64,000 bases of DNA from BOG-908 sp965198915 (GCA_965198915.1 CBDAQC010000002.1:434001-498000), one strand, 5' to 3'; shown: positions 25,295 through 34,709, counted from the first letter of the stretch. Notes: generated from the sequence alone by a model not told the origin. Program-made: numbers and translations.

Positions 25295-25304
25295 GCCTAA
25301 CGAC

Positions 25305-25778
25305 TCACCTCGGGATGTCTGCCTGGGCTGCCGCGGGCACAGCGGCGTCTATCAAACGGATCGCCTGGTCCGTCTGGCCGGAGCCCACAGCCTGCAGGGC
25401 CTGGGAGATCTGCGCCACCACCGGGCTGGACGCAGGAACGCGCTCGTTGCCACGGACGACGGAGCGGTCCAGCGCGCGTGTCTCGGCCCGTTCCAGGGCT
25501 TCTTGCGCCTGGCCGGTGTGGCCGGACTGCAGGGACGATTTTGCGTCCAGCAATAACGTCTGCAGGTCGTCGCTGGCCGGCGGGGCGGGCAGGTTGGGCG
25601 CCAGCTCCGAACGCGTGGTCTGCGGGTTGAGGTTGCCGGCGTTGTCCGACCTGGGCAGCGACTGGCCGGTGCCGATGACGTTGCCCGGCCGCGCACCGTC
25701 AGGCGAAGGCTGTGCCTGAGCTGCGGCTGGCAACGCCGTAAGGATAAGCGTTGCGGCCAAAGCAGCGATGTGCCGCAC
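25305..25778 (-). CDS. Secreted hypothetical protein, 157 residues
   Basis: The GTG at 25778 gives a signal peptide (VVRHIAALAATLILTALPAA AQA in form). The mature part begins with a Gln/Pro/Asn-rich linker. It then has a helical unit (LQTLLLDAKSSLQSGHTGQA, then QEALERAETRALDRS) and a second (ISQALQAVGSGQTDQAIRLI). The two units look like degenerate TPR-like hairpins. No family is recognised. It is probably periplasmic and lies downstream of the 47-residue acidic protein on the same strand. Confidence 0.65.
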   Translation of the reverse strand: MRHIAALAATLILTALPAAAQAQPSPDGARPGNVIGTGQSLPRSDNAGNLNPQTTRSELAPNLPAPPASDDLQTLLLDAKSSLQSGHTGQAQEALERAETRALDRSVVRGNERVPASSPVVAQISQALQAVGSGQTDQAIRLIDAAVPAAAQADIPR

Positions 25779-25794
25779 GACCCGGCCTCCCTCG

Positions 25795-25938
25795 TCAGGC
25801 AGGCTTGGTGTCTTCCGGCCCGGTGGTGCCGCCGACGGCCACGGGGTCGCTGGCCGGAAAAGTGTCGTCCAGCGCCTCGTCACGCTCGACGTCTTCTTTC
25901 TGGCTTTCCTGCTCGTCATCCCGCCTGGTTCCACTCAT
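25795..25938 (-). CDS. Small acidic protein with DDTFPASDP motif, 47 residues
   Basis: Starts with ATG at 25938, overlapping the stop of the alpha/beta-hydrolase-like gene as ATGA. The N-terminal half is very charged (DDEQESQKEDVERDEALDDT), followed by FPASDPVAVGGTTGP. Short proteins with the core LDDTFPASDPP are widespread in alphaproteobacteria and have no assigned function. It is probably disordered. Confidence 0.65.
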   Translation of the reverse strand: MSGTRRDDEQESQKEDVERDEALDDTFPASDPVAVGGTTGPEDTKPA

Positions 25939-26978
25939 GATTTTGTCCCTCGTATGCGAAGCGAACGCAGGAGGCGGCGCCACGGTTTGATCGCCGGTCT
26001 GCCGGGTGCTGGATCAGGGGATTGCGCACGGTATTTGGCCAGGAGTGGCGCGGCGGCCCAGCTCCAGGCCGGATCGCCCTCCCAGGGCTGGGCCAGCAGC
26101 CGCGCCTGGGCGATGTCACCGCAGGCTGCCAGCGCTTCGGCTTCCCCGATGTCGAGCTCCGCCGGTTCGGGGTGCGGCAGGTCGCGCGCATGGCGGACAG
26201 CGCGCAGCGCCGCCTGGGGCCGCCGATGGGCAAGCAGCGCTGCCGAAAGCGCCAGCCAGAAGGCGGCACTGCGGCGCCGGGATGTGCGCAGCGCGCGCGC
26301 GAAGGCCACAGCGTCGAAACGATCCTCTATCATGTCCAGCAGCATCGGCGTGAACAGGTCCGCCTGCTGCAGCACCCGCATTTCCTGATGCCGGGCAAGG
26401 CGGACCGGAACCACGCTTAGCTTGTGCCGGTTGCGTATCGCTGCCGCATGCTGGCGGTCGACACCGCCGGGATCGAAGATGACCCAGCCTTCCACGGGCG
26501 GCGTGACCTGGTCGATTCTGTCATGGCGGAACCCGCCGGAGGCAGCGATGCGCGCGGCCTCCGCCGGCCAGCGTGTCTCGTAGGGTGCGCGCGCCGGATC
26601 GATCGAGTATTGCGGGCAGACCGCGATCACCCGGCTGAGCCGGAGAATGTCGGCGAAGTTGATGCTGGCATAGCCGCCCATGCTGCCGCCATAGCCCACA
26701 AGTTCATGGTCCGGCAGAGCCGCGCGTATGGTGGCAAGCGCCGTCTCGATCTCGTCGTGCTGAAACCAGTCGTTCTCCGCGGCCAGGATGCCCACGGCGT
26801 TCATGCCCCTGTGCGCGAAGAAACGTTCCGCGGCAAATTCCGCGTCCAGGCTGGGCTGCGGGAGCCAGTACTCGAAACACACGACGGCGAACGGGCGGTC
26901 GTTGCAGTTCAGGTAGCGAACGGCATAGCGTTCGCCCCGGTGCAGGATGACGACGCGGGGAGAGGCTGGCCCGGTCAT
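25935..26978 (-). CDS. Alpha/beta-hydrolase-like protein, unknown substrate
   Basis: 347 residues without a signal peptide. The nucleophile elbow is likely GYGGSMGGYASINFA (about residue 95), a GxSxG form, preceded by GILAAENDWFQHDE. An aspartate appears in the strand GWVIFDPGGVDRQH, and HQEMRVLQ could hold the histidine. The C-terminal third is helical and resembles TPR-type repeats (AFARALRTSRRRSAAFWLAL and ALRAVRHARDL). Proteins of this type sometimes occur in capsule or glycan loci, but nothing here supports that. It is translationally coupled to the 47-residue gene. Confidence 0.7.
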   Translation of the reverse strand: MTGPASPRVVILHRGERYAVRYLNCNDRPFAVVCFEYWLPQPSLDAEFAAERFFAHRGMNAVGILAAENDWFQHDEIETALATIRAALPDHELVGYGGSMGGYASINFADILRLSRVIAVCPQYSIDPARAPYETRWPAEAARIAASGGFRHDRIDQVTPPVEGWVIFDPGGVDRQHAAAIRNRHKLSVVPVRLARHQEMRVLQQADLFTPMLLDMIEDRFDAVAFARALRTSRRRSAAFWLALSAALLAHRRPQAALRAVRHARDLPHPEPAELDIGEAEALAACGDIAQARLLAQPWEGDPAWSWAAAPLLAKYRAQSPDPAPGRPAIKPWRRLLRSLRIRGTKS

Positions 26979-27408
26979 GCGATCGGAGTTGCCTGCGTGT
27001 CGTCCGGCATCGATCCATTTACCGCATGGGACTCCGGATCGGCAATCCGGCCAGACGCCGGCGCCGCGAAAGCGAGCGGATCTGGCTCGGAATACGATCT
27101 CCGGAAATCTCTCGCTGATTCCATCTGCAACAGCCAGCTGCGTCCTGCAAGTCGTGATGTTCCAGATGCGAAATGCGACGGTTCGCTCTCCCTGTTCGCT
27201 TGGAGGTCGCCGTGCGTTTTACCTGGGAGGCCTTCCGGCATCGGTCTATGTTGCCGCCTGGCAACACTGGCTTGCCGCGCGCTTGACGCGATTAGTGTGC
27301 CCACCCTAACGTTCCGGCTTAGACAAGCCTGGCTGCGCCGCCGAAATCGGTCGGCCGGGCATCGCCAGACCGGCCGCAGAGCCGGCGGCATCGAAAGGGG
27401 ATGAGGGC
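26979..27408. other. Intergenic region of 430 bases with promoter elements but no gene
   Basis: Divergent region between the hydrolase-like gene and the DUF1302 gene. No convincing coding frame, repeat A or repeat B was found. Its right part holds a -35-like TTGACG at 27283 and the operator-like palindrome at 27292-27309, and AAAGGGG lies before the DUF1302 start. The left 250 bases show nothing I can name. Confidence 0.5.
27292..27309. promoter_or_regulatory. Operator-like site 1, upstream of the DUF1302 gene
   Basis: TTAGTGTG-CC-CACCCTAA, an 18-base palindrome with one mismatch to the consensus TTAGGGTG-N2-CACCCTAA shared with 34710-34727 and 38219-38236. It starts 3 bases after TTGACG (27283-27288), so a bound protein would block RNA polymerase. 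It is about 100 bases before the DUF1302 start. Confidence 0.6.
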
Positions 27409-29352
27409 GTGGTCAAGTCATCAATGTTGAAGTCCGGCAACGCGGCACGTCGTACCCGCCGTGGCATGTTGCTGGCCGGCGCTGCGGTATCCACGGCGAT
27501 ATCGGGCAGCGCGCTGGCCTATGACGGAACCGTTGGTGGCTTTCAGATCAGCATCGACACGACGCTGTCTTCCAGCGTCGATGTGCGTGCCTCTCCGATC
27601 GACCAGAATTTCGTGGGCGTGGCCAATGGCGGCAAGTTCGTGCTCGCCAACAACGACAACGGCACGTTGAACTACAAGAACAACACGCCCGTCGCGGCAA
27701 CGCAGCGCATCACCACGGAAGTGCAGATCAAACGCGAGGATTACGGCTTCTTCATTCGTGCAACGGGCTTCTACGACCCGATCACCGACAGCGAGAGCAC
27801 CGATTTCCAGAAGCTTCCGCGCGCCGCGGTGCGCGACGTGGGCGCCGATCTGCGCCTGCTGGACGCCTATGCGTTCGCGCGTCCGGATATACTCGGCCAT
27901 CCAGTGGATGTGCGCGTCGGCGCACAGGCGCTGAACTGGGGCGAGAGCACCTTCATCGGCGGCGGCATCAACTCGATCACGCCTGTCGACGTGACCGCGC
28001 TGCGCACGCCCGGTTCCGAGCTGCGCAACGCGTTCCTGCCGATACCGGTGGTGGACGTGAAGACGGAAGTCGTGCCGGACCTGACGGTCGAGGCCTATTG
28101 GCAGCCTGTCTGGACGCGCGACAGGCTCGAGCCCGACGGATCGTTCTTCGGCACCAACGACTCGCTGCTGGACGGCGGCACCTGGGGCAACCTGCGTAAC
28201 GACTTCCCCGACAACATGAAAAGCATCTACGGCATAAGCCTGCCCGCGGGCGACATTTTCGGCGCGTCGCTTTCCCGCAGCACCGACCGGCATCCGACAG
28301 GGCTGGACGAGTTCGGCATCGCGCTCCGCAAGACCTTCACCAGCCTGGGTGATACCGAGATCGGGCTGTATTTCGAAAATTATGACAGCCGGACACCGTT
28401 CGGTTCGGACCGCACCGGTGCCTACAACATCTCCGGCCTGGGCGGCGTGCTGGCCGAGCTGCCGCCCCAATTGGGCGCCCTGCTCTCCGGGCAAAAATTC
28501 TACGCGTCCAAGACCTACAACTCCACGGCGAGCTTCTTCGCCGACTATCCGAAGGACATCCATCTCGTCGGCCTGAGCTGGAACTTTACCGGACCTGACG
28601 GCATCGCCGTGCAGGGCGAGCTGTCCAGCCGCATCAACCAGCCGATACAGCTCAGCGCCTCCGATCTTGCGCTGGCGGTCGACCTGCCGGCCATCAAGCA
28701 GACGGCCGCGCTCTCGCCGGCCTTGCTCGTGGCGCTGAACAACGCGCTGCACCACGACCCGGTGGTGGCCCTGGTCGGCGATCCGGAAAGCTTCAACTCC
28801 ACCATTGATGGCTGGAAGCGCTACCCAGTGATCCAGGCGCAGACCACGCTGACGAAGCTTTTTCCAGCGATCCCGAGCCTCTACATCAACCAGATTGCCG
28901 TGGTCGGTGAAATCGGCGGCGACTTCGTGGCCAACTTCCCGCGTGAACGCGGCATCTTCGACGCCCAGTACACCACGGACGTGAACTCCGCCTTCAACGA
29001 GACGGCGACCGTGGACGGCAACACCCTGCTTTCGCACAAGGGTTTGCCCAGCCAGTTCTCTGCCGCCTACACGATCGCCACGATCATCGACGTGCCGAAC
29101 CTGCTGCCTTACGCGATCGACATGAAGCCCACGATTTCGGTGCAGCATGATTTCGTGGGCACCAGCCCGGTCGGCGTGAACACCTTCGTGCAGAACTCGG
29201 CCGCTGCCAGCATCGGCGTCACGTTCAACTACCTGCAGGCCTGGAGCCTGGGCGTGCAGTACACCAATCACTTCCCTGTCTTCGACGGCGGCAAGTTCTA
29301 CGGCCTGCTCGACCGCGACTTCTACAGTGCGACGCTGTCCTACGAGTTCTGA
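27409..29352 (+). CDS. DUF1302-family outer-membrane-type protein
   Basis: 647 residues with a signal peptide (RRGMLLAGAAVSTAISGSAL, then AYDGTVGGFQISID). The mature protein is rich in alternating beta strands and ends in an aromatic residue (DFYSATLSYEF), as outer-membrane barrels do. The conserved DUF1302 core is VRVGAQALNWGESTFIGGGI followed by NSITPVDVTALRTPGSELR. DUF1302 genes are recurrently found with DUF1329, YCF48-like and MMPL/RND genes in Proteobacteria, the order seen here. A role in passage of hydrophobic compounds through the outer membrane is plausible but not shown. The GTG at 27409 follows AAAGGGGATGAG; an ATG at 27424 is an alternative. Confidence 0.88.
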   Translation: MVKSSMLKSGNAARRTRRGMLLAGAAVSTAISGSALAYDGTVGGFQISIDTTLSSSVDVRASPIDQNFVGVANGGKFVLANNDNGTLNYKNNTPVAATQRITTEVQIKREDYGFFIRATGFYDPITDSESTDFQKLPRAAVRDVGADLRLLDAYAFARPDILGHPVDVRVGAQALNWGESTFIGGGINSITPVDVTALRTPGSELRNAFLPIPVVDVKTEVVPDLTVEAYWQPVWTRDRLEPDGSFFGTNDSLLDGGTWGNLRNDFPDNMKSIYGISLPAGDIFGASLSRSTDRHPTGLDEFGIALRKTFTSLGDTEIGLYFENYDSRTPFGSDRTGAYNISGLGGVLAELPPQLGALLSGQKFYASKTYNSTASFFADYPKDIHLVGLSWNFTGPDGIAVQGELSSRINQPIQLSASDLALAVDLPAIKQTAALSPALLVALNNALHHDPVVALVGDPESFNSTIDGWKRYPVIQAQTTLTKLFPAIPSLYINQIAVVGEIGGDFVANFPRERGIFDAQYTTDVNSAFNETATVDGNTLLSHKGLPSQFSAAYTIATIIDVPNLLPYAIDMKPTISVQHDFVGTSPVGVNTFVQNSAAASIGVTFNYLQAWSLGVQYTNHFPVFDGGKFYGLLDRDFYSATLSYEF

Positions 29353-29429
29353 CCTGCTTGCCCAGCCTGTGACACGAAAATTTGAAGCGGGACAAGCGCA
29401 GGCTAGCGCGCTTTAACCGGAGCCATGTG

Positions 29430-29475
29430 ACGCAACCGAAGCTTCGGCCCCCTGGGGGCGCGGCGTCGGTTGCGT
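29430..29475. terminator. Long nested stem-loop between the DUF1302 and YCF48-like genes
   Basis: ACGCAACCGA and TCGGTTGCGT are perfect 10-base arms. GCCCC-CTG-GGGGC forms an inner hairpin. No T-run follows, so it may be an RNA processing or stability element that lowers expression of the downstream genes relative to DUF1302, or a Rho-assisted stop. Confidence 0.45.
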
Positions 29476-29591
29476 CCGGTGTGTCGGGTGATGTCTGACG
29501 GCGCGGCGGCACCATCCCTGAAGCTTGAGAGGTTAGTGTCCTGTCTGATTCGTCCGCTCGTTGCCCGGCTCCCGGCCTATGCCGCCGGGGG

Positions 29592-30569
29592 ATGCACGCT
29601 GTCGTCCTCCTTCTTGCGTGTGCCATGTTCCATCCGGCCGTAGCCGCGGCCCCGCTGAGCGCCAACGCGCCGCGCGCGCCGACCGACCAGCCGATCTGGC
29701 GCGCGACCCACGGCGTGCTGCTGTCGGTGACCCGGGCCGGCGACAGGCTGGTGGCCGCCGGCGACCGCGGCACCATCCTGCTGTCCGATGACCAGGGTGC
29801 CACCTGGCAATCCGTGGCGAGCGGCACGGACGAGTTGCTGACTGCTGCCGTGTTCGTCAGCGCCACCGAGGGCTGGCTGGTGGGGCAGGACTCGACAATC
29901 CTGCACACCACCGATGCGGGCCTGCACTGGAATTCCCAGCTTTCCGCACCCGGGACGGACCAGGCGCTGTTCTCGGTGGCCAGCCTGGCACCCGGCCACC
30001 TCGTAGCCACCGGATCCTACGCGCTGATGCTGGAGACCACGGACGGCGCGCACTGGTCACCGGTGAAGCTGCCCAACCTGGACGAGGACTACCACCTGAA
30101 CTGCGTCATGGCGCACGGGGCGGACCTGGTCATCACCGGCGAGGCGGGCCACGCCTTTCTGCGCCACGGCACAAGCTGGACGCCGATCCCCGTGCCCTAT
30201 GACGGCTCGCAGTTCGGCTGTCTGACGACGCATGACGGCACCATGTACAGTTTCGGCCTGCGCGGCAGCCTGTTCGCGGCCGCGCCCGGCACGGTCACCT
30301 GGAAGCGCATAGAGACCGGCGAGCAGCGCTCCATCTTCGGCGGCACGCTGCTGGCCAACGGCTTCGTGGCGCTGGTTGGCAGCAACGGCCTGATGATGCT
30401 GTTCGATCCGCAGACAGAAAAGCTGCGCACCCTGCCGCCTGTCACCGGCGCCACCCTGTCCGCGGTGACTGAGACACCCGGAGGCAAATGGGTGGTGGTT
30501 GGCGAAGACGGCGTGCACGCCGTCGATCCCACCAGCACGCCGGCCCTGCACGCGGAGGTGACGCAATGA
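29592..30569 (+). CDS. YCF48-like beta-propeller protein, periplasmic
   Basis: 325 residues with a short signal (VVLLLACAMFHPAVAA). Repeated BNR/YCF48-type blades follow, e.g. GDRGTILLSDDQGATWQSVA, VGQDSTILHTTDAGLHWNSQ and GSYALMLETTDGAHWSPVKL, and later blades match more weakly. Plant and cyanobacterial YCF48 helps assemble photosystem II. In bacteria such propellers are often coded beside MMPL/RND transporters, as here, and likely act as periplasmic assembly or docking factors. The stop overlaps the start of the transporter gene (ATGA), so the two are coupled. Confidence 0.85.
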   Translation: MHAVVLLLACAMFHPAVAAAPLSANAPRAPTDQPIWRATHGVLLSVTRAGDRLVAAGDRGTILLSDDQGATWQSVASGTDELLTAAVFVSATEGWLVGQDSTILHTTDAGLHWNSQLSAPGTDQALFSVASLAPGHLVATGSYALMLETTDGAHWSPVKLPNLDEDYHLNCVMAHGADLVITGEAGHAFLRHGTSWTPIPVPYDGSQFGCLTTHDGTMYSFGLRGSLFAAAPGTVTWKRIETGEQRSIFGGTLLANGFVALVGSNGLMMLFDPQTEKLRTLPPVTGATLSAVTETPGGKWVVVGEDGVHAVDPTSTPALHAEVTQ

Positions 30570-32923
30570 TCGGCTTCCTCGACCGGCTGCTGTTCGGCAA
30601 CCGCCGCAAGGTGCTGGCGCTGTTCGCCATCATCACGGTGGCACTGGGCAGCTACGCGATACACGTCCGGCCGGACGCCTCGTTCGACAAGCTGCTGCCG
30701 TCCCACAACCCATATATCGACACCTACAAGAAGGTGGAGGCGCAGTTCGGCGGCGGCAACGTGCTGCTGATCTCGCTGGAAGCCAAGCACGGCGACATCT
30801 TCACGCCGCAATATTTCGACGCCTTGCGCAAGCTGACAGACGACGTGTTCTTCCTGCCGGGAGTGGACCGCACCCATGTCAGCAGCCTCTACACGCCGGA
30901 CACGCGCTTTGCCGAAGTGGTGGAGGGCGGCTTCAACGGCGGCCCGGTGATCCCGGCCACCTTCAAGCCGGACGAGCAGGGCTTCGCCAACGTCAAGGCG
31001 AACATCTACAAGGCGGGCCTGGTCGGCCGGCTGGTGGCCAACAACTTCCGCAGCGCGGTTGTCAGCGCCAAGCTGAACGACGTCGATCCGCAGACCGGCG
31101 CGCATCTCGATTACGGCCATTTCGCCGACGAGCTCGACAGCATCATACGCGCAAAATACAACAACGCCGACACGCAGGTGCACGTGCTGGGGTTCGCGCA
31201 AGCGGTGGGCGATATCGAGCACGGCGCGCAGGTGATCGTGCTGTTCTTCGGCATTGCGCTGCTGGTGGCGGCCGTCCTGCTCTACATCGTCTCGCGCTCG
31301 ATCTACCTCACGGCGGCGGCACTCGCCTGCTCGCTGATCGCGGTGATGTGGCAGCTCGGCATCATCACCATAATGCATATCGGCATCGATCCGATATCGG
31401 TGCTGATACCCTTCCTGATCCTGGCGATCGGCGTCAGCCACGGCGTGCAGATCGCGCTGTCCAACGTGCGCCTGGTGGGCGAAGGCAACACCGCGCTCGA
31501 TGCCGCGCGCGGCAGCTTCCACAACCTGCTTGAACCGGGTGTCGTCGCACTCTGCCTGGCCGTGCTCACCTTCGTGACGGTGACCACCATTCCGGTGCCG
31601 GCGATACGCGAGCTGGCGCTGACGGCGGCGATCGGCATCGCCGTGCTGGCGGTAACCAACCTGCTGGTGCTGCCGGTGATCGCCAGCTTCGCCGGCATTT
31701 CCATGAAGCGCGTACAGGCGGCCCAGCGCGGTGCCGCCCGCTTCGAGGGTTTCTGGCGGCTGCTCGCCAGCCTGATCGCGCCGCGTTCGGCCGTCATCAT
31801 CTGCGCGCTGACGGCCATAGTGGCAGGGGGCGCGTTGCTGCTTGGCCAGCCGGTTGTGGGCGATCTGCACGTGGGCGTGCCGGAACTGCGCCCCGACAGC
31901 CGCAACAACCGCGACGCCGCGTTCTTCCAGAACAACTACTCGGTGGGCGTGGACGTCCTGGAAGTGTTTGCCGAGGGTCCGGCTAATTCGTGCCTAGATT
32001 ACGACTCGATGCGCCGCATAGACGATCTGGACCATCGCCTGGTCGGCGTGCCCGGCGTGCGCAGCACATTGTTCATGGGCCACCTGATGCGCCAGGTGAA
32101 CGTGCTGTACAACGAAGGCAACCCGAAATTCGACTACCTTCCGCATGACAGCCGGGTGCTGGGACGCGACAGTTCGGCCTTCGAGCCGGCGATGGGCCTG
32201 TCGAACAACGATTGCTCGGCGATGCCGCTGATCATCTTCCTGACCGATCACAAGGCGGGCACGATCGACCGCGTCATCAAGACGATAGAGGCGTTCAACA
32301 AAACCTCGTCCAAGTCCAAGCTGCGGCTGGAGCTTGCGGCCGGAACGGCGGGCGTGATCGGCGCCACGAACATCGTGGTCGAACAGGCCCAACTCCCGAT
32401 GCTGGGGCTGGTCTACGGAATGATCATCGTGATCTGCCTCGGCGTGTTCCGCTCCGTGCGCGCGGCGATCTGCATCGTGCTGCCGCTTGCTGCCGTCTCC
32501 ATTCTGGCGAACGCGGCGATGAGCGTGCTCGACATCGGGCTGAAACTGTCCACCTTGCCGGTCACCGCTTTGGGCGTGGGCATCGGCGTGGATTACGGCA
32601 TCTACAAGTTCAGCCGGCTGTCCTACTACATGCGCCGCGGCTACACGCTGAACGCCGCCTATATCCAGACGCTGCGCGAGACGGGAAGTGCAGTGATCTT
32701 CACCGGCCTGTCGCTGTCCATCGGTGTCGCCACCTGGGCGTTCTCGCCGCTGCAGTTCCAGGCCGACATGGGCATGCTGCTGACCTTCATGTTCTTCATG
32801 AACATGGCGGGCGCGATCGTGGTGCTGCCGGCAATCATCGGGGTGATGGACCTGATCGTGCCGCAGAAACGGCCGGAGGACATTGCGGCGGCGCTGGAGC
32901 CGGAGCATGGGACCGAGGCGTAG
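30566..32923 (+). CDS. MMPL/RND-superfamily transporter
   Basis: 785 residues. Two repeats each consist of one membrane helix, a large periplasmic domain and five helices. The first begins RRKVLALFAIITVALGSYAI, with IDPISVLIPFLILAIGVSHG in the first transmembrane bundle. The second contains TLPVTALGVGIGVDYGIYKF, where the in-membrane aspartate is typical of proton-coupled RND/MMPL proteins. It is shorter than tripartite RND pumps (about 1040) and close to lipid-type exporters such as HpnN and MMPL proteins. A lipid or other hydrophobic cargo is likely. ATG at 30566 overlaps the YCF48 stop. The reading frame upstream to 30488 lies within the propeller gene. Confidence 0.9.
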   Translation: MIGFLDRLLFGNRRKVLALFAIITVALGSYAIHVRPDASFDKLLPSHNPYIDTYKKVEAQFGGGNVLLISLEAKHGDIFTPQYFDALRKLTDDVFFLPGVDRTHVSSLYTPDTRFAEVVEGGFNGGPVIPATFKPDEQGFANVKANIYKAGLVGRLVANNFRSAVVSAKLNDVDPQTGAHLDYGHFADELDSIIRAKYNNADTQVHVLGFAQAVGDIEHGAQVIVLFFGIALLVAAVLLYIVSRSIYLTAAALACSLIAVMWQLGIITIMHIGIDPISVLIPFLILAIGVSHGVQIALSNVRLVGEGNTALDAARGSFHNLLEPGVVALCLAVLTFVTVTTIPVPAIRELALTAAIGIAVLAVTNLLVLPVIASFAGISMKRVQAAQRGAARFEGFWRLLASLIAPRSAVIICALTAIVAGGALLLGQPVVGDLHVGVPELRPDSRNNRDAAFFQNNYSVGVDVLEVFAEGPANSCLDYDSMRRIDDLDHRLVGVPGVRSTLFMGHLMRQVNVLYNEGNPKFDYLPHDSRVLGRDSSAFEPAMGLSNNDCSAMPLIIFLTDHKAGTIDRVIKTIEAFNKTSSKSKLRLELAAGTAGVIGATNIVVEQAQLPMLGLVYGMIIVICLGVFRSVRAAICIVLPLAAVSILANAAMSVLDIGLKLSTLPVTALGVGIGVDYGIYKFSRLSYYMRRGYTLNAAYIQTLRETGSAVIFTGLSLSIGVATWAFSPLQFQADMGMLLTFMFFMNMAGAIVVLPAIIGVMDLIVPQKRPEDIAAALEPEHGTEA

Positions 32924-32927
32924 GCAG

Positions 32928-33055
32928 GGGCAAGGTTGGGGCTCTGCCCCAAACCCTGCTGGGGCCTTGGCCCCAGACCCATTTTGTTTGGCTGCGTAGA
33001 ACAGGTTCTAAGGACGACTGTCCGGGAGCGGGGTCCAGGGGCAGAGCCCCTGGCC
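32928..33055. repeat. Dispersed intergenic repeat, family B, copy 3
   Basis: CAAGGTTGGGGCTCTGCCCC, CTGGGGCCTTGGCCCCAGAC and, at the far end, GGGAGCGGGGTCCAGGGGC with AGAGCCCCTGGCC. The centre has TCTAAGGACGACTGTCC. It fills the gap between the convergent RND and DUF1329 genes and could stop transcription both ways. Confidence 0.8.
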
Positions 33056-33058
33056 TTC

Positions 33059-34627
33059 CTACCTGTGGCCCATCTGGCGAAGCGCGTCCGCCGTAAAGTC
33101 ACGCGGCGTCAGCGATACGCTGTTCAGCACAGGCGCTTGCGGTTCCTGGCTGTGCAGCCCCTGCGCCAGATAGCGGTGCTGGTAGAGGTCCACGTATTCG
33201 TAGCCGTCCGCACCCAGCACGGGCACCTCGCTCGCCTCCACCGGGAACGCCATCGCCGTGCGCCACAATTCGCCGTGGCCGTCATAGCGATCCGAGATCA
33301 GCGCCTGCCAGCTGTCCTCGTCCAGATACAGCGTGCGGCGGGTGTAGATGTGGCGGAACTCCGGCTTCAGCTTGGCCTCCACCACCCACACGCGGTGCAG
33401 CTCGAAGCGTATGTAGTCGGGGTTGATCGACTGGCGCCCGATCAGGTCGCTGTAGCGGACGGAAGGATCCTGCAAGCGGTTCTCGTTGTAGGGCACGTAC
33501 ATCTCGCGCCGCCCGACCAGCGTCCAGGTGTAGCGGTCCAGCGAGCCGTTGAAGAGGTCATAATCGTCAACCGTCTCCAGCCCGTCGGTGTCGTTCAGCG
33601 GCGTGTCGTAGTCGATCTCAGGCGCGCGACGCACCCGGCGCTCACCGGGGTTGTAGGTCCAGGCCTCGCGCGCTTGGGTGTAGGGGTCCTCGTGATTGAC
33701 GACGAGGGTGAGGGCGCCGGCGTCGCGCGGCGGGGAGAGCACTTCCTGGCGGAACAGGCTGTCCCATTGCCGGGTGTTGGCGAAGCCCACCGTGTTGTAG
33801 GGGAGCATGATGTCTTCATGCCATTTCTGCACCGAGTAGTCCCCGGTGGGCGTGGAGATCACGTTGGTGACGTTGCGCGTGATCTGCGTGCCGCGCCAGC
33901 GCAGCAGCTCGTTCCACACCGCTTCCGGACCGTTATGCGGGATGGGAAAGGGTATTGAGAGTGCCGCGCCCTCCACGCCTTCGCCGTTATGCACCAGGTG
34001 CGCGCGGGCCTCGTTGCTGATGGCGTTGTCGTAGATAAACTGCGGCGCCGCCGCGGTCCGGTGCGTCGGATAGACATCCACGTGGTAGCCGGGAATGGTG
34101 CGTATCATCGCGATCGTGCCGGCAGCCAGCTTGTTGGCGTAACGATCCACGTTCTGGGCAGTGATCTTGAACAGCGGACGCTCGTCCGCGAACGGATCGG
34201 GACGGTAACGGACCGGTGCGCTGCTCTGCCTGCCGACGAGTCCGCCGGTCCAGGCGGGTATGCTGCCATCGTCATTGCCGGCGCGAATGGCGCCCATCGG
34301 CGTCAAGCCTTCGCCCGCGCCCGCGGCCTGGCTCGCCGTGTCCGGCAGCTTCACCACCGCCATTGCGGCAATCGGCGCCAGGCTGTGCAGCGGCGCCGCG
34401 GCCGGCGCCGCCGCTTCCGCCATAGCCGTGGGCGCGGGGGCGGTTTCTGGTGACGCTGCCACGGCGGTGTGGTGGCGATGCTTGTGGTGCTTGTGGGCCG
34501 CCGGCGAAGGGTTGTCTGCGGGCGTCGCCTCCGTCTGCCCCGGGTCTTGCGCCCAGGCGGGCCCTGACGGGACCAGAACGATACGGGCGGCTGCCAAAAT
34601 CGTTGCGGCCAGCAACATGCGTTTCAT
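33059..34627 (-). CDS. DUF1329 protein with long Ala/Pro/His-rich N-terminal extension (paralogue 1)
   Basis: 522 residues with a signal peptide (MKRMLLAATILAAARIVLVP). Residues about 30-100 are low-complexity (AAHKHHKHRHHTAVAAS and Ala/Pro runs). The DUF1329 core then begins at GEGLTPMGAIRAGNDDGSIP and AWTGGL, with ITAQNVDRYANKLAAGTIAM, EDIMLPYNTVGF, RRVRRAPEIDYDTPLNDTDG and LETVDDYDLFNGSLDRYTW. The core closely matches the neighbour at 34788. The fold is compared with LolB-like lipid carriers in some predictions. The ATG at 34627 has AGGTG upstream. It is probably periplasmic, and the His-rich linker might bind metal. Confidence 0.88.
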   Translation of the reverse strand: MKRMLLAATILAAARIVLVPSGPAWAQDPGQTEATPADNPSPAAHKHHKHRHHTAVAASPETAPAPTAMAEAAAPAAAPLHSLAPIAAMAVVKLPDTASQAAGAGEGLTPMGAIRAGNDDGSIPAWTGGLVGRQSSAPVRYRPDPFADERPLFKITAQNVDRYANKLAAGTIAMIRTIPGYHVDVYPTHRTAAAPQFIYDNAISNEARAHLVHNGEGVEGAALSIPFPIPHNGPEAVWNELLRWRGTQITRNVTNVISTPTGDYSVQKWHEDIMLPYNTVGFANTRQWDSLFRQEVLSPPRDAGALTLVVNHEDPYTQAREAWTYNPGERRVRRAPEIDYDTPLNDTDGLETVDDYDLFNGSLDRYTWTLVGRREMYVPYNENRLQDPSVRYSDLIGRQSINPDYIRFELHRVWVVEAKLKPEFRHIYTRRTLYLDEDSWQALISDRYDGHGELWRTAMAFPVEASEVPVLGADGYEYVDLYQHRYLAQGLHSQEPQAPVLNSVSLTPRDFTADALRQMGHR

Positions 34628-34709
34628 CAATCACCTCACAAGTTCGTGAGGAAAACCTTAGCGTCTATCAACTTTTCGTGTCCATGCGTTTTTTGTCGGG
34701 GGCGGGCGT

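Noticed and set aside
27421..29271. 616-codon open frame opposite DUF1302
   Set aside because: Antisense of a recognised DUF1302 protein with no domain or signal of its own.
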